From Bordetella petrii (GTDB lineage Bacteria > Pseudomonadota > Gammaproteobacteria > Burkholderiales > Burkholderiaceae_B), in assembly GCA_017745595.1 (NCBI GenBank), contig WMBV01000016.1, positions 1 through 64,000 on the forward strand: a DNA stretch of 64,000 bases, read 5' to 3'. Position numbers and translations under genes: made by a program. Below the pieces are notes generated by a model that searched no databases, had not been told where the DNA came from, and worked only from the letters and a program-made list of their open reading frames with translations. Below, in pieces: positions 43,770-53,778 of this stretch (positions are counted from its first letter, which is position 1; every line of letters begins with the position of its first letter).

Positions 43770-44924
43770 ATGGCAGTCGCGAAGGTGTATGACTATCTGA
43801 TTATCGGCGCGGGCATGGCGGGGGCTTCGCTCGCCTATCGATTGAAAGATCGTGGCGCGACGCTGGTCGTCGAGCGCGAAACGCAGGCGGGCTACCATTC
43901 TTCGGGCCGCTCGGCCGCCATGTTCATGGAAACCTATGGCACGCCCACCATCCGCGCGCTGACCCGGGCCAGCCGGCCCTTCTTCGAGGCGCCGCCGCCG
44001 GGGTTCAGCGAACACAGCCTGCTGCATGACCGGGGCGTCCTGTACATTGCCCGCGAGGGCCAGGAAGCCCTGCTGGCCGATACGCTGCGGGAACTGCAGG
44101 CCACGGGCGCCACGGTGCGCGCCGCGACGGCCGACGAGGTCGTGGCCCGGGTGCCGTGCGTGCGGCGGCAGGGGCTGATCGGCGCGATCGAAGAGGTCGA
44201 CGCCAAAGACATCGACGTGCATGCCCTGCTTCAAGGGTTCCTGAAAGGGGCCAGGCAGGCCGGCGTGGAATTCGCCTACGGCGCCGAAGTCCGTGGCGCG
44301 CAACGCGACGGCGAAACCTGGAACGTGCAGTTGTCGAATGGCGGCAGCGTGGCCGCGAAGCATGTGATCAATGCGGCGGGCGCCTGGGGGCAGCAAGTCG
44401 CCGACTGCTTCGGCGCCGCTCGCATCGGCCTGCAGCCCAAGCGCCGCAGCGCGTTCACCTTCAAGGCCGAAGGCGCCGCGGGCAGCGCCTGGACCGGCGT
44501 CGAACGCTGGCCCGCGGTCGTGGGGGTGGACGAGTCGTTCTACTTCAAGCCCGATGCGGGGCAGTTGCTGGGGTCGCCCGCCAACGCCGATCCGGTCGAG
44601 CCGCACGATGTCGTGGCGGAAGAGCTGGATGTCGCGATCGGCATCGACCGCATTACCACCGCGACCACCCTGGATATCCGTCGGCCCAGCCACACGTGGG
44701 CCGGCCTGCGCTCGTTCTTGCCCGACGGCGACTTCGCCATCGGCTGGGACCCGAATGCCGCCGGCTTCTTCTGGCTGGTCGGCCAGGGGGGCTACGGCAT
44801 CCAGACCTCGCCGGGCGCCTCGCTGCTGGCCGCGCATCTGCTGCTGGGCACCGCGCTGGACCCGGTCCTGCAGGCCGAAAACCTGGATTTGTCCATTGTT
44901 TCACCGGCGCGCTGCGTCGCCTGA
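43770..44924 (+). CDS. FAD-dependent oxidoreductase (DAO / D-amino-acid dehydrogenase-like)
   Basis: A 384-residue flavoprotein of the D-amino-acid-oxidase fold. The Rossmann motif G-A-G-M-A-G (13-18) is followed by an acidic E at the end of strand 2, and YHSSGRSAAMF is the FAD-adjacent loop. A C-terminal FFWLVGQGGYGIQTSPGASL closes the FAD site. ATG 43770 has AAAAGGA upstream; the in-frame start at 43680 lies at the promoter and is rejected. It would oxidise an amine or amino acid to an imine, which fits the RidA gene 33 bp downstream. Given the D-amino-acid-releasing hydrolases in the same cluster, a D-amino acid is the likely substrate; a glycine, sarcosine or opine type cannot be excluded. 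Confidence 0.88.
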   Translation: MAVAKVYDYLIIGAGMAGASLAYRLKDRGATLVVERETQAGYHSSGRSAAMFMETYGTPTIRALTRASRPFFEAPPPGFSEHSLLHDRGVLYIAREGQEALLADTLRELQATGATVRAATADEVVARVPCVRRQGLIGAIEEVDAKDIDVHALLQGFLKGARQAGVEFAYGAEVRGAQRDGETWNVQLSNGGSVAAKHVINAAGAWGQQVADCFGAARIGLQPKRRSAFTFKAEGAAGSAWTGVERWPAVVGVDESFYFKPDAGQLLGSPANADPVEPHDVVAEELDVAIGIDRITTATTLDIRRPSHTWAGLRSFLPDGDFAIGWDPNAAGFFWLVGQGGYGIQTSPGASLLAAHLLLGTALDPVLQAENLDLSIVSPARCVA

Positions 44925-44957
44925 TCCGATCCACCCGAAACCTACCGAGCCACTGAC

Positions 44958-45323
44958 ATGAGCATCGAACGCTACGAATCGCCTTTGGGCCTGCCTTTTT
45001 CCCGCATGGTGCGCGCCGGCGGATTTGTTTTCTTTTCCGGACAGATCCCCATGGACAGCAAGGGGCAGGTCGTGCGCGGCGACATCAAGACGCAGACCCT
45101 GGCCGTGATGGACCGGCTGGCCGACAGCCTGGCCGAGGCCGGGCTGGGCTTCGAAGACGTGGTGAAGGCCACGGTGTGGCTGTCGGACCTGTCTCTGTTC
45201 GCCGATTTCAACGAGACGTATCGCCCCTACTTCAAGGCCGGCCTGCCGGTCCGTTCGACGGTCGAGGCCAAGCTGGCCATGGGCGTCGACCTGGAAATCG
45301 AGATCCAGGCACTGGATCGCTGA
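44958..45323 (+). CDS. RidA-family enamine/imine deaminase
   Basis: A 121-residue Rid protein. FFSGQIPMD, LAEAGLGFEDVVKATVWLSD and LPVRSTVEAKLAMGVDLEIE are the family blocks. R99, the counterpart of the catalytic Arg of RidA, and E115 near the C-terminus are present, which points to an active imine hydrolase. It would convert the unstable imino acid produced by the neighbouring FAD enzyme to the keto acid and ammonia. Confidence 0.9.
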   Translation: MSIERYESPLGLPFSRMVRAGGFVFFSGQIPMDSKGQVVRGDIKTQTLAVMDRLADSLAEAGLGFEDVVKATVWLSDLSLFADFNETYRPYFKAGLPVRSTVEAKLAMGVDLEIEIQALDR

Positions 45324-45344
45324 CCCCTGGCCGAAGGAAGAACA

Positions 45345-46799
45345 ATGCGCATATTCACGGCCTCGCTGTCGACCGAAACCAATACGTTTTCCCCCATCCC
45401 GACGGGCATTGATTCTTTCAAGGCCCGTGGCTATTACCCCGCGGGCGAGCATCCCGACGCCATGCTGCAGTTTTCCGGGCCGCTGTGGGCGGCGCGGCAG
45501 CGCGCCAAAGCGCACGGCTGGACCGTCATCGAGGGCACCGTGGCGGGCGCCGTGCCCGCGGGCCTGACGACCCGCCATGCCTTCGAGACGCTGCGCGACG
45601 AAATCCTGCAAGACCTGAAGAACGCCGGCCAGGTGGATGTGGTGGTGCTGGGCCTGCATGGCGCCATGGTGGCCGATGGCTATGACGACTGCGAGGGCGA
45701 GCTGATTTCCCGCGTGCGCGAGATCGTCGGGCCCGGCGTGGTGATCGGCGCCGAGCTCGATCCGCATTGCCACATGACCGCCTTGATGCACGAGAACGCC
45801 GACTTCCTGGTGTGCTTCAAGGAGTATCCGCATACCGATATTCTCGAACGGGCCTACGACCTGGTCGACCTCTGCGCGGCCAAGCAGCAGGGCAAGATCC
45901 GGCCCGCGCTGGGCGTGTACGACTGCGAGATGATTTCCATCATGCATACCAGCCGCGAACCGATGCGCAGCTTCGTCGACCGGCTGCTGCAGATGGAGCA
46001 AGAGCCGGGCATTTTGTCGATTTCGATCGCGCACGGCTTTCCGTGGGGCGACGTGCCGGGCATGGGGTCCAAGGTACTGGTCTACACCGACGGCGATGCC
46101 GAGCGGGCGCGGCAGCTGGCCGAAAGCCTGGGCCAAGAGATCATCGGCTTTCGCGACGCCCTGCAAACCCCCAACCCGACCACCGTCGAGGCGCTGCGGA
46201 TCGTTGCGGAAAACCGGCGCTATCCCGCCGTGCTGGCCGATTCCGCCGACAATGCCGGCGGCGGCGCCGGCAGCGACTCTACGTTCGTGCTGGCGGACTT
46301 CATTGCCAACCAGGTGCGCGATGCCGTCATCGGGCCCGTGTGGGACCCGGGCGCCGTGGGGCTGTGCATGAATGCCGGCGAGGGCGCCGTTATTCAATTG
46401 CGCATCGGCGGCAAGGTGTCGCAGGCGTCCGGCCAGCCGGTAGACGCGCTGTGCACGGTGAAGGCATTGCGGCGCGACGCCTATATGACCGGCCTTTCGA
46501 ACACCCCGTCGCTGCTGGGCGATACGGCCGTGGTGGAAACGGACGGCATCACCCTGGTGCTGACCTCGGTGCGCAACCAAGCCGTCGGGCGCGACCTGTT
46601 CACCCAGTTCGGCATCGACCTGGCCCAATGCAAATTCATCGTCGTGAAATCATCGCAGCACTTCTACGCCGACTTTTCGAAAGTGGCCGCCCAGGTGATC
46701 TATTTGAATACGCCCGGATCGGTTTCGTCGGACATCAACACACTGCCGTACAAAAAACTGGTTTATCCCAAGTGGCCGCTGGCCACGCCGGCCCGTTAA
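45345..46799 (+). CDS. MlrC-family (M81) metallopeptidase-like protein
   Basis: A 484-residue protein of the MlrC / DUF1485 family. Landmarks: STETNTFSPIPTG at the N-terminus, VLGLHGAMVADGYDDCEGEL, and GAELDPHCHMT with the expected zinc His residues, then DNAGGGAGSDSTF and VVKSSQHFYADFS in the C-terminal MlrC_C domain. The name-giving enzyme cleaves the linear tetrapeptide in microcystin degradation, a substrate with non-standard residues. It lies 21 bp after the RidA gene and 37 bp before a peptide-importer binding protein, which supports a peptidase role here. Confidence 0.88.
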   Translation: MRIFTASLSTETNTFSPIPTGIDSFKARGYYPAGEHPDAMLQFSGPLWAARQRAKAHGWTVIEGTVAGAVPAGLTTRHAFETLRDEILQDLKNAGQVDVVVLGLHGAMVADGYDDCEGELISRVREIVGPGVVIGAELDPHCHMTALMHENADFLVCFKEYPHTDILERAYDLVDLCAAKQQGKIRPALGVYDCEMISIMHTSREPMRSFVDRLLQMEQEPGILSISIAHGFPWGDVPGMGSKVLVYTDGDAERARQLAESLGQEIIGFRDALQTPNPTTVEALRIVAENRRYPAVLADSADNAGGGAGSDSTFVLADFIANQVRDAVIGPVWDPGAVGLCMNAGEGAVIQLRIGGKVSQASGQPVDALCTVKALRRDAYMTGLSNTPSLLGDTAVVETDGITLVLTSVRNQAVGRDLFTQFGIDLAQCKFIVVKSSQHFYADFSKVAAQVIYLNTPGSVSSDINTLPYKKLVYPKWPLATPAR

Positions 46800-46836
46800 C
46801 ACAACACAGCATATACGCATGCACACGGAGAACATA

Positions 46837-48420
46837 ATGAAGATCAAATCCACCTGCGTGAAAGCGCTCGTTGCCGGCATGACCGCCGCCGGCCTGTTGC
46901 TGGGCGGCGGCGCGGCCTGGGCGACGACCACCGTGCGCCTTGCGCCCACGGCCGACCTGAAGACGCTGGACCCGCTGTTCAACACCGCCTACATCACGCG
47001 CAACCATGGCTACATGGTGTTCGACACGTTGTTCGCGCAGGACAGCAAGGGCAAGGTCCAGCCCCAGATGGTGGACAAGTGGACCCGTTCGGAAGACGGC
47101 AAGCAGTGGTCGTTTACCCTGCGCGACAAGCTGCAGTTCAATGACGGAACGCCGGTGACCGCGGCCGATTGCGTCGCGTCCATCGGGCGCTGGGCCAAGA
47201 AAGACACCCTGGGCCGCCTGTTGATGAAAGCGGGCGCCACGTTCAAGGTCGTCGACGACAAAACCTTCGAGATCGCGCTTGAAAAGCCGTTCGGACTGGT
47301 GCTGGCGGCGCTGTCCAAGCCTTCGGGCATGCCGTTGTTCATCATGCCCAAGCGCCTGGCCGATACGGACCCCAGCGTGCCCGTCACCGAAATGGTGGGC
47401 TCGGGCCCCTTCTTGTTCAAGAAAGACGAATGGGTGCCCGGCAACAAGGTGGTGTACGTAAAGAACCCGAACTACACGCCGCGCGCCGAGCCCGCCGACG
47501 GCCTGGCCGGCGGCAAGGTCGTCAAGGTCGACCGCGTCGAGTGGGTTTATATTCCCGACGCCAACACGTCGGCCGCGGCGCTGCAGAACGGCGAGATCGA
47601 CATGATCGAGAGCGTCACGCCCGACTTCCTGCCCGTGCTCGAGTCCAATTCCGAGATCAATCTGATCCCGTCGCTGGCGTCGCAGGGCATGATCGTGCCC
47701 AATCATCTGTTCCCGCCGTTCAATAACGTCAAGGCGCGGCAGGCGATGTACCATGTCATCGACCAGGCGGCGTTCGTGTCGGCGGTGGGCTACGGCGACA
47801 AGTACCGCACCGAGTATTGCCCGTCGATGTATACCTGCAGCTCGCCGTTTGCCACCGACGTCGGCGCCGCGCAGTACAAGAAGCCCGATTTCGAAAAAGC
47901 GAAGCAGCTGCTCAAAGAGTCGGGCTACAAGGGTGAGAAGGTCGTCATTCTTTATCCGACCGACAACGTCAACTCGCCCGCCAACCTGGTATTGGCCCAG
48001 GCGCTGCAGAAAGCCGGGTTCAATGTCGACCTGCAGGCGATGGACTGGGCCTCGGTGGCCGCGCGCCGCCTGAAGAAAGATCCCCCTGAAGACGGCGGCT
48101 GGAACATCTTCCTGACGCACGGCGGGTATTTCGACGCGAGCACGCCGGTGACCAACCCGTGGCTGTCGGCGCCTTGCGGCAACGGCCTGCCGGGCTGGCC
48201 CTGCGACGAGGAACTGGACCGGCTGCGCAGCCAATGGATCGCCGAGGACGACGAAGCGAAAAGCAAAGAGCTGGCCGCCCAGATCCAGGCCCGTGCCTAC
48301 GAGACGGTTCCGTATGTCATCTGGGGCGAATTCAAGCCCGTCATCGCCACGCGCGGCCTGACGCATACCGAGTTGATGAAGATCGGCATTCCCGTCATGT
48401 GGAACGTCGAGAAGAAATAA
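46837..48420 (+). CDS. peptide-type ABC transporter binding protein (DppA/OppA family)
   Basis: A 527-residue SBP family 5 protein. The signal peptide runs to about AAWA (28), then TTTVRLAPTADLKTLDPLF. FTLRDKLQFNDGTPVTAADCVASI is the family signature region. ATG 46837 with CGGAG upstream is used; 46819 is a less likely start. Ligands in this family are di- or oligopeptides, but also nickel, heme or opines. The flanking MlrC and acyl/carbamoyl-D-amino-acid hydrolases favour a peptide or N-substituted amino acid. Confidence 0.92.
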   Translation: MKIKSTCVKALVAGMTAAGLLLGGGAAWATTTVRLAPTADLKTLDPLFNTAYITRNHGYMVFDTLFAQDSKGKVQPQMVDKWTRSEDGKQWSFTLRDKLQFNDGTPVTAADCVASIGRWAKKDTLGRLLMKAGATFKVVDDKTFEIALEKPFGLVLAALSKPSGMPLFIMPKRLADTDPSVPVTEMVGSGPFLFKKDEWVPGNKVVYVKNPNYTPRAEPADGLAGGKVVKVDRVEWVYIPDANTSAAALQNGEIDMIESVTPDFLPVLESNSEINLIPSLASQGMIVPNHLFPPFNNVKARQAMYHVIDQAAFVSAVGYGDKYRTEYCPSMYTCSSPFATDVGAAQYKKPDFEKAKQLLKESGYKGEKVVILYPTDNVNSPANLVLAQALQKAGFNVDLQAMDWASVAARRLKKDPPEDGGWNIFLTHGGYFDASTPVTNPWLSAPCGNGLPGWPCDEELDRLRSQWIAEDDEAKSKELAAQIQARAYETVPYVIWGEFKPVIATRGLTHTELMKIGIPVMWNVEKK

Positions 48421-48459
48421 TGAAGCGGCCCGGCGGGACAGCGCGCAAGGAGTGTTGAA

Positions 48460-49395
48460 TTGCTATACATATTGCGAAGGCTGATCGCAACCTTGCCAGT
48501 CATGGTTGTCGTCGCGGTATTTGTCTTCCTGCTGGCCCACATGTCGCCGGGCGATCCGGCGGCGGTGCTGGCTGGAGACAACGCCACGGTCGAAGACGTG
48601 GAGAAAATCCGCGCCAGCATGGGGCTGGACAAGCCGCTGATCGAGCAGTTCCTGATCTGGGGCGGCAATGTCCTGCAGGGCGACCTGGGCATGTCCACGT
48701 CCACCAACGTGCCGGTGCTGAAGCTCATCCACCAGCGCATGGGGCCGACGCTTTCCATTGCGCTGTTCACCATTTTGCTGGCGGTGCTGCTGGCGGTGCC
48801 GCTGGGCATCGTGGCCGCCTGGAAGGCGGGTTCGCTGACCGACCGGCTGATCATGCTGGGCTCGGTGCTGGCGTTTTCCATTCCCGTGTTTCTTATCGGG
48901 TACGGCCTGGCCTATGTTTTTTCGGTGAAGATGAGCCTGCTGCCGGTACAGGGGTACAAGCCGATGTCCGCCGGCCTCGGCCTGTACTTCAAGCACTTGC
49001 TGCTGCCCTGTATTTCGCTGGGCCTGGTGTACATGGCGCTGCTGACCCGCATGACCCGCGCCACCATGCTCGAGGCCCTGGGCGAAGACTACATCCGCAC
49101 CGCCCGCGCCAAGGGCCTGGATTCGCGCCTGGTGATCTGGCACGCGCTGAAGAACGCCGCGAACCCCATCGTGACCACCGTCGGCGTGGGCATCGCGATG
49201 CTGATCGGCGGCGTGGTGGTGACTGAAACCGTATTCGCCATTCCCGGCCTGGGCCGGCTGACCGTGGACGCGGTATTGCGCCACGACTACCCGGTCATAC
49301 AGGGAGTCCTGCTGATCGCCTCGGCGATATACGTGCTGATCAATCTTTTAGTGGATCTCAGCTACCGGATTTTCGACCCAAGAATGGATCGCTGA
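48460..49395 (+). CDS. peptide ABC transporter permease (DppB/OppB type)
   Basis: A 311-residue permease with six spans, beginning LLYILRRLIATLPVMVVV, the normal DppB opening. The EAA-type loop EALGEDYIRTARAKGLDSRL (about 205-224) is present. The start is TTG 48460 with AAGGAG (48447-48452) seven bases upstream. It follows the binding-protein gene by 39 bp and pairs with the next permease. Confidence 0.92.
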   Translation: MLYILRRLIATLPVMVVVAVFVFLLAHMSPGDPAAVLAGDNATVEDVEKIRASMGLDKPLIEQFLIWGGNVLQGDLGMSTSTNVPVLKLIHQRMGPTLSIALFTILLAVLLAVPLGIVAAWKAGSLTDRLIMLGSVLAFSIPVFLIGYGLAYVFSVKMSLLPVQGYKPMSAGLGLYFKHLLLPCISLGLVYMALLTRMTRATMLEALGEDYIRTARAKGLDSRLVIWHALKNAANPIVTTVGVGIAMLIGGVVVTETVFAIPGLGRLTVDAVLRHDYPVIQGVLLIASAIYVLINLLVDLSYRIFDPRMDR

Positions 49396-49400
49396 TTGCC

Positions 49401-50267
49401 ATGCAGACGCTCGCAACTGGCTCGATGAGCCGCGGTAAAAAAATAGGGATCACGCTGCGCCGGCAACCCACCATGTATTTCGGGATAGCGGTGCTGGCGA
49501 TACTGGCCCTGGTCGCCATTTTCGCGCCCTTGCTGGCCGGCATGAACCCGCTTGAAATCAACCCCCTGGCCCGCATGAAGCCGCCCTCGGCGGAGCATTT
49601 CTTCGGCACGGACGCGCTGGGCCGCGACGTGTTCGCGCGCGTGGTGTGGGGCGCGCGGGTCTCGCTGGTGGTGGGCGTGGCGGTGGCCGTGGCCAGCGTG
49701 GTGCTGGGCGTGCTGATCGGCATGCTGGCGGGCTATTTCTCGAAGCTCGACATGCTGATCATGCGCATCATGGACGGCCTGATGGCCATTCCCAACATCT
49801 TGCTGGCCATCGCGCTGATGGCGGTGCTGAAAGGCGGCCTGAGCACTGTGATCATCGCCATCATCATTCCCGAAGTGCCGCGCGTGGTGCGCCTGGTGCG
49901 GGCGCTGGTGCTGTCGATACGCAACCAGCCCTACGTCGAGGCGGCCCATGCCGTGGGCACGCGCACGCACAAGATCCTGGCCATGCATATCCTGCCGAAC
50001 CTGTTCGCGCCCCTGATGGTGCAGGCCACTTTCATCGCGGCGTCGGCCATCATCACCGAGGCGGTGCTCAGCTTCCTGGGCGTGGGCATTCCGCCGCAGA
50101 CGCCCAGCTGGGGCAACATCATGGCCGACGGCCGGAATTTCCTGTCGATCGCGTTCCACATCATTCTGTTTCCCGGGCTGTTCCTGGCCATGACGGTGCT
50201 GGCCGTGAACATGCTGGGAGACGGCCTGCGCGACATGCTGGATCCCAAGCTGGCGAATAAGATCTGA
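49401..50267 (+). CDS. peptide ABC transporter permease (DppC/OppC type)
   Basis: A 288-residue permease. An N-terminal cytoplasmic stretch is followed by the first span near 33-53, then the FFGTDALGRDVFARVVWGAR block that defines DppC-type proteins and the EAAHAVGTRTHKILAMHILP loop. It begins five bases after the DppB-like gene and ends 12 bases before the first ATPase. Confidence 0.93.
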   Translation: MQTLATGSMSRGKKIGITLRRQPTMYFGIAVLAILALVAIFAPLLAGMNPLEINPLARMKPPSAEHFFGTDALGRDVFARVVWGARVSLVVGVAVAVASVVLGVLIGMLAGYFSKLDMLIMRIMDGLMAIPNILLAIALMAVLKGGLSTVIIAIIIPEVPRVVRLVRALVLSIRNQPYVEAAHAVGTRTHKILAMHILPNLFAPLMVQATFIAASAIITEAVLSFLGVGIPPQTPSWGNIMADGRNFLSIAFHIILFPGLFLAMTVLAVNMLGDGLRDMLDPKLANKI

Positions 50268-50279
50268 GGCGGGGAAACC

Positions 50280-51257
50280 ATGAGCGAAAAGGACATACTG
50301 CGCGTCGATAACCTGTGCGTTCAATTCGAGGGGCGGGACCGCACGGTCGTCGCGGTGAACGATCTTTCTTTTCACGTCCGCGCCGGCGAAACGCTGGGCA
50401 TCGTCGGCGAGTCCGGCTGCGGCAAAAGCGTGACTTCGCTGGCCATCATGCGGCTGCTGGCGAAGTCCGCCCGCGTGGTGCGGGGAACGATCGACTTCGA
50501 AGGGCAGAATCTGCTTGCGTTGACCGAAAAGCAGATGCGGGCCGTGCGCGGCAACAAGCTGTCGATGATCTTCCAAGAGCCGATGACGTCGCTGAACCCG
50601 GTGTTCACGGTGGGCCGGCAGATTGCCGAGTCCATCGTGCGGCACCAGGGCAAGACGTACAAGCAGGCGCTGGTCGATGCCCAGGGGCTGCTCGAGCTCG
50701 TCCAGGTGTCCGATCCGCTCAAGCGCCTGTCGAACTATCCGTACGAGCTGTCGGGCGGCATGCGCCAGCGCGTCATGATCGCCATCGCGCTGGCCTGCAA
50801 GCCGCGCCTGCTGATCGCCGACGAACCCACCACGGCGCTGGATGTCACCATCCAGGCGCAGATCCTGCAGATACTTAAAGATATCCAGCAGCAGCTGGGG
50901 ACGGCGATCGTGCTGATCACGCACGACCTGGGCGTGGTGGCGGAATCGTGTGATCGCGTGATGGTCATGTATGCGGGATCGAAAGTCGAAGAAGGCCAGG
51001 TGTCGGACGTGCTTTACCGCGCCCGGCATCCGTATACCCAGGCGCTGATCCGTTCGCTGCCCGCCTTTGCCGACGACGGCGCCGGCCGGCAGCGGCTGGA
51101 GGAATTGCCCGGCATTGTTCCCACCATTACGCCCCAGGCGCGCGGCTGCGCATTCGCCTCGCGCTGCGCGCGCGCCATTGCCGCATGCGAATCGGTGGCG
51201 CCCGTGCTGGTGCCGGCCGGAGAGGCGCACCGGTACTGGTGCCGGGTGGCGTCGTAG
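50280..51257 (+). CDS. peptide ABC transporter ATPase (DppD/OppD type)
   Basis: A 325-residue ATPase. Walker A is GESGCGKS (about 40-47), signature [12 protein letters not shown], Walker [14 protein letters not shown]. The C-terminal oligopeptide-transporter domain includes the Cys-containing GCAFASRC block that often carries an iron-sulfur cluster ligand set in this group. It forms a heterodimer with 51291-52280. Confidence 0.94.
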   Translation: MSEKDILRVDNLCVQFEGRDRTVVAVNDLSFHVRAGETLGIVGESGCGKSVTSLAIMRLLAKSARVVRGTIDFEGQNLLALTEKQMRAVRGNKLSMIFQEPMTSLNPVFTVGRQIAESIVRHQGKTYKQALVDAQGLLELVQVSDPLKRLSNYPYELSGGMRQRVMIAIALACKPRLLIADEPTTALDVTIQAQILQILKDIQQQLGTAIVLITHDLGVVAESCDRVMVMYAGSKVEEGQVSDVLYRARHPYTQALIRSLPAFADDGAGRQRLEELPGIVPTITPQARGCAFASRCARAIAACESVAPVLVPAGEAHRYWCRVAS

Positions 51258-51290
51258 CGGCCCGGACGAAATAAACAGCGAGTAGCGAAT

Positions 51291-52280
51291 ATGGCCTACG
51301 AAAACATGCCCGCCGCGCACGCCGGCGACATACAGATGGAAGTCGTCGGACTCGGCAAGCGCTTTACCGTAAAAAGCCAGGGCAAGAATGCCGTGCTGAA
51401 TGCGGTCAGCGATGTCTCGTTCACGGTAAGAAAAGGCGAAACCTTCAGCATCGTCGGCGAGTCGGGCTGCGGGAAATCCACGCTGGGCCGCTGCCTGGCG
51501 CGTTTGCTGGAGCCTTCCGAGGGCCAGGTGCTGTTCGAGGGCCGCGACATCGGCCAGCTCGAGCACGGCGCGCTGCGGCAACTGCGGAAACGGATCCAGT
51601 TCATTTTCCAGGATCCGTATTCGTCGATGAATCCGCGCATGCGCGTGCGTTCCATCCTGGCCGAGCCGCTGCGCAATTTTTCCGTGCCGGCGGCGCGGGT
51701 GGCCGCCCGCCTGGACGAGCTGCTGCGCCTGGTAAGCCTGAAGCCCGAGTCGCTGGACAAGTACCCGCACCAGTTTTCGGGCGGGCAGCGGCAGCGGCTG
51801 GTGATCGCTCGCGCCCTGGCGCTCGAGCCGGACTTCATCGTCTGCGACGAGCCGGTGTCCGCGCTGGACGTCTCGGTGCAGGCCCAGGTCATCAATCTGC
51901 TGGTCGACCTGCAGAAAACCCTGCGGCTGACCTACCTGTTCATTTCGCATGACCTGAGCGTGGTGCGGCACCTGAGCCATTCGGTGGCGGTGATGTACCT
52001 GGGGCGCATCGTCGAGGTCGGCACGTGCGGCGAAATCTTCAACACGCCGCGCCACCCCTATACCAAGGCGCTCATGGCCGCGGTGCCGCGCTTTTCGGAA
52101 GCCAGCCGCGGGCAGGCCAAGCCGCTGCGCCTGTCGGGCGAAATTCCCAGCCCCTTGTCGCCGCCTTCCGGCTGCGCTTTCCGTACCCGCTGCCCGAATG
52201 CCCAGGCGGTATGCGCCCAGTCGCTGCCCGAGGCCCGGCGTTTCAGCGATAGCCACGTCGTGGCCTGCCATTTCGCGTAA
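51291..52280 (+). CDS. peptide ABC transporter ATPase (DppF/OppF type)
   Basis: A 329-residue ATPase. Walker A is GESGCGKST, signature FSGGQRQRLVIARAL, Walker B DFIVCDEPVSALDVSVQAQ, and the C-terminal block GCAFRTRCPNAQ. Completes the five-gene importer 46837-52280. The next gene, a D-aminoacylase, begins 23 bp downstream, so transporter and enzymes are probably one transcript. Confidence 0.94.
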   Translation: MAYENMPAAHAGDIQMEVVGLGKRFTVKSQGKNAVLNAVSDVSFTVRKGETFSIVGESGCGKSTLGRCLARLLEPSEGQVLFEGRDIGQLEHGALRQLRKRIQFIFQDPYSSMNPRMRVRSILAEPLRNFSVPAARVAARLDELLRLVSLKPESLDKYPHQFSGGQRQRLVIARALALEPDFIVCDEPVSALDVSVQAQVINLLVDLQKTLRLTYLFISHDLSVVRHLSHSVAVMYLGRIVEVGTCGEIFNTPRHPYTKALMAAVPRFSEASRGQAKPLRLSGEIPSPLSPPSGCAFRTRCPNAQAVCAQSLPEARRFSDSHVVACHFA

Positions 52281-52303
52281 TTGCACCCTACCGGAGCCCG
52301 AGC

Positions 52304-53755
52304 ATGAATCATCCGACAACCGAACCCTTCGATTTCATCTTGTCAGGCGGCCGGGTGATCGACGGCACGAATACCCCGCCTTACGTGGCCGATATCGGCG
52401 TGCGCGGCGACCGCGTCGCGGCCATCGGCGACCTGGGCGGCGCGGCGGCGGGCCGGCGGGTGGACGTGTCGAACCTTGCCGTGTCGCCGGGGTTCATCGA
52501 TTCGCACACCCATGACGACAATCTGCTGCTGCGCAAGCGGTCGATGGAGCCCAAGATATCCCAGGGCGTCACGACCGTCGTTACGGGGAACTGCGGCATC
52601 AGCCTGGCCCCCTTGCTGCACGACAGCCCGCCGCCGCCGCTCGACCTGCTGGACCTGGGCGGAAGCTACGCGTTTTCGACGTTCGCCGGCTACCTGGACG
52701 CCTTGCGCGCGGCGCCCCCCGCGCTGAACTGCGCCTGCATGCTGGGCCATTCGACGCTGCGGGCCGCGATCATGCCCAATCTGGACCGCAACGCCACGCC
52801 GGACGAGATCGCCCGGATGCAAAGCCTGGCGCTCGAAGGCATGCGGGCGGGGGCCATCGGCATTTCCACGGGCACCTTTTACCCGCCCGCCGCGCACGCC
52901 ACCACGGAAGAGATCATCGAGGTCTGCCAGCCGCTGACGGATCATCGCGGCATATACGCCACCCACATGCGGGACGAAGGCGACAACATTGTCGAGGCGC
53001 TGAACGAGACGTTCCGCATCGGCAAGGAACTGAGCGTGCCGGTGGTCATTTCCCACCACAAGCTGATGGGCCGGCAGAACTTCGGCCGGTCTACCGAAAC
53101 GCTGGCGATCATTTCCGAGGCGATGAAGAAGCAGGAAATTTCCCTGGACGCCTATCCCTATGTGGCGGGCTCGACCATACTGAAGAAAGACCGCGCCTTG
53201 CTGTCGGCCAAAACCATCATTACCTGGTGCAGGCCGCATCCCGAATACACCGGCCGCGACCTGGACGACATCGCCAGGGAACGAGGCAAGGATCGCTGGG
53301 ACGTGGTCGATGAGCTGATGCCGGCCGGCGCCATTTATTTCATGATGGACGAAGACGACGTCCAGCGCATCATGTCTTTTCCCGACACCATGATCGGTTC
53401 CGACGGCTTGCCCCACGATACGCACCCCCATCCGCGCCTTTGGGGCACGTTTCCGCGCGTACTGGGCCATTACAGCCGCGACCTGGGGCTGTTTCCCATC
53501 GAGACCGCGGTGTGGAAAATGACCGGCCTGACGGCCAGCCGGTTCGGGCTGAAAGACCGCGGCGTGATCCAGGAAGGCGCGTTCGCCGACCTGGTGGTGT
53601 TCGATCCCGCCACGATCGCCGACGTCGCCACGTTCGATTCGCCCATGGAGCGCTCGAGCGGCATCCAGCACGTTTATGTGAACGGCGCCCAGGTCTGGGA
53701 CGCCGACGATCATTTCACCGGAAACTACGCCGGCCGCGTGTTGCAACGCGCCTGA
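52304..53755 (+). CDS. D-aminoacylase (N-acyl-D-amino-acid deacylase)
   Basis: A 483-residue amidohydrolase-superfamily enzyme that removes acyl groups from N-acyl-D-amino acids. Metal ligands line up one residue later than those I recall for the Alcaligenes enzyme: H68 and H70 in IDSHTHDD, C97 in VTGNCGIS, H221 in ATHMRDEGD, H251 in VISHHKLMG and D367 in GSDGLPHD. This Cys-ligated zinc site is specific to the D-aminoacylase branch and separates it from dihydropyrimidinases. Length is normal. It lies between the peptide importer and a carbamoylase, and supplies D-amino acids for the FAD oxidoreductase at 43770. Confidence 0.9.
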   Translation: MNHPTTEPFDFILSGGRVIDGTNTPPYVADIGVRGDRVAAIGDLGGAAAGRRVDVSNLAVSPGFIDSHTHDDNLLLRKRSMEPKISQGVTTVVTGNCGISLAPLLHDSPPPPLDLLDLGGSYAFSTFAGYLDALRAAPPALNCACMLGHSTLRAAIMPNLDRNATPDEIARMQSLALEGMRAGAIGISTGTFYPPAAHATTEEIIEVCQPLTDHRGIYATHMRDEGDNIVEALNETFRIGKELSVPVVISHHKLMGRQNFGRSTETLAIISEAMKKQEISLDAYPYVAGSTILKKDRALLSAKTIITWCRPHPEYTGRDLDDIARERGKDRWDVVDELMPAGAIYFMMDEDDVQRIMSFPDTMIGSDGLPHDTHPHPRLWGTFPRVLGHYSRDLGLFPIETAVWKMTGLTASRFGLKDRGVIQEGAFADLVVFDPATIADVATFDSPMERSSGIQHVYVNGAQVWDADDHFTGNYAGRVLQRA

Positions 53756-53778
53756 CCAACTCACACCAGGAGTGCGAC

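Noticed and set aside
49362-52319. A 985-codon open frame on the minus strand across the peptide-importer genes
   Set aside because: It is antisense to four clearly recognisable transporter genes. Its translation is His/Gln/Arg-rich low-complexity sequence typical of shadow frames in high-GC DNA.
52304-53755. Dihydropyrimidinase/hydantoinase
   Set aside because: The Cys97 metal ligand and the spacing of H221, H251 and D367 are those of D-aminoacylases; the carbamylated-Lys motif of hydantoinases is not seen.
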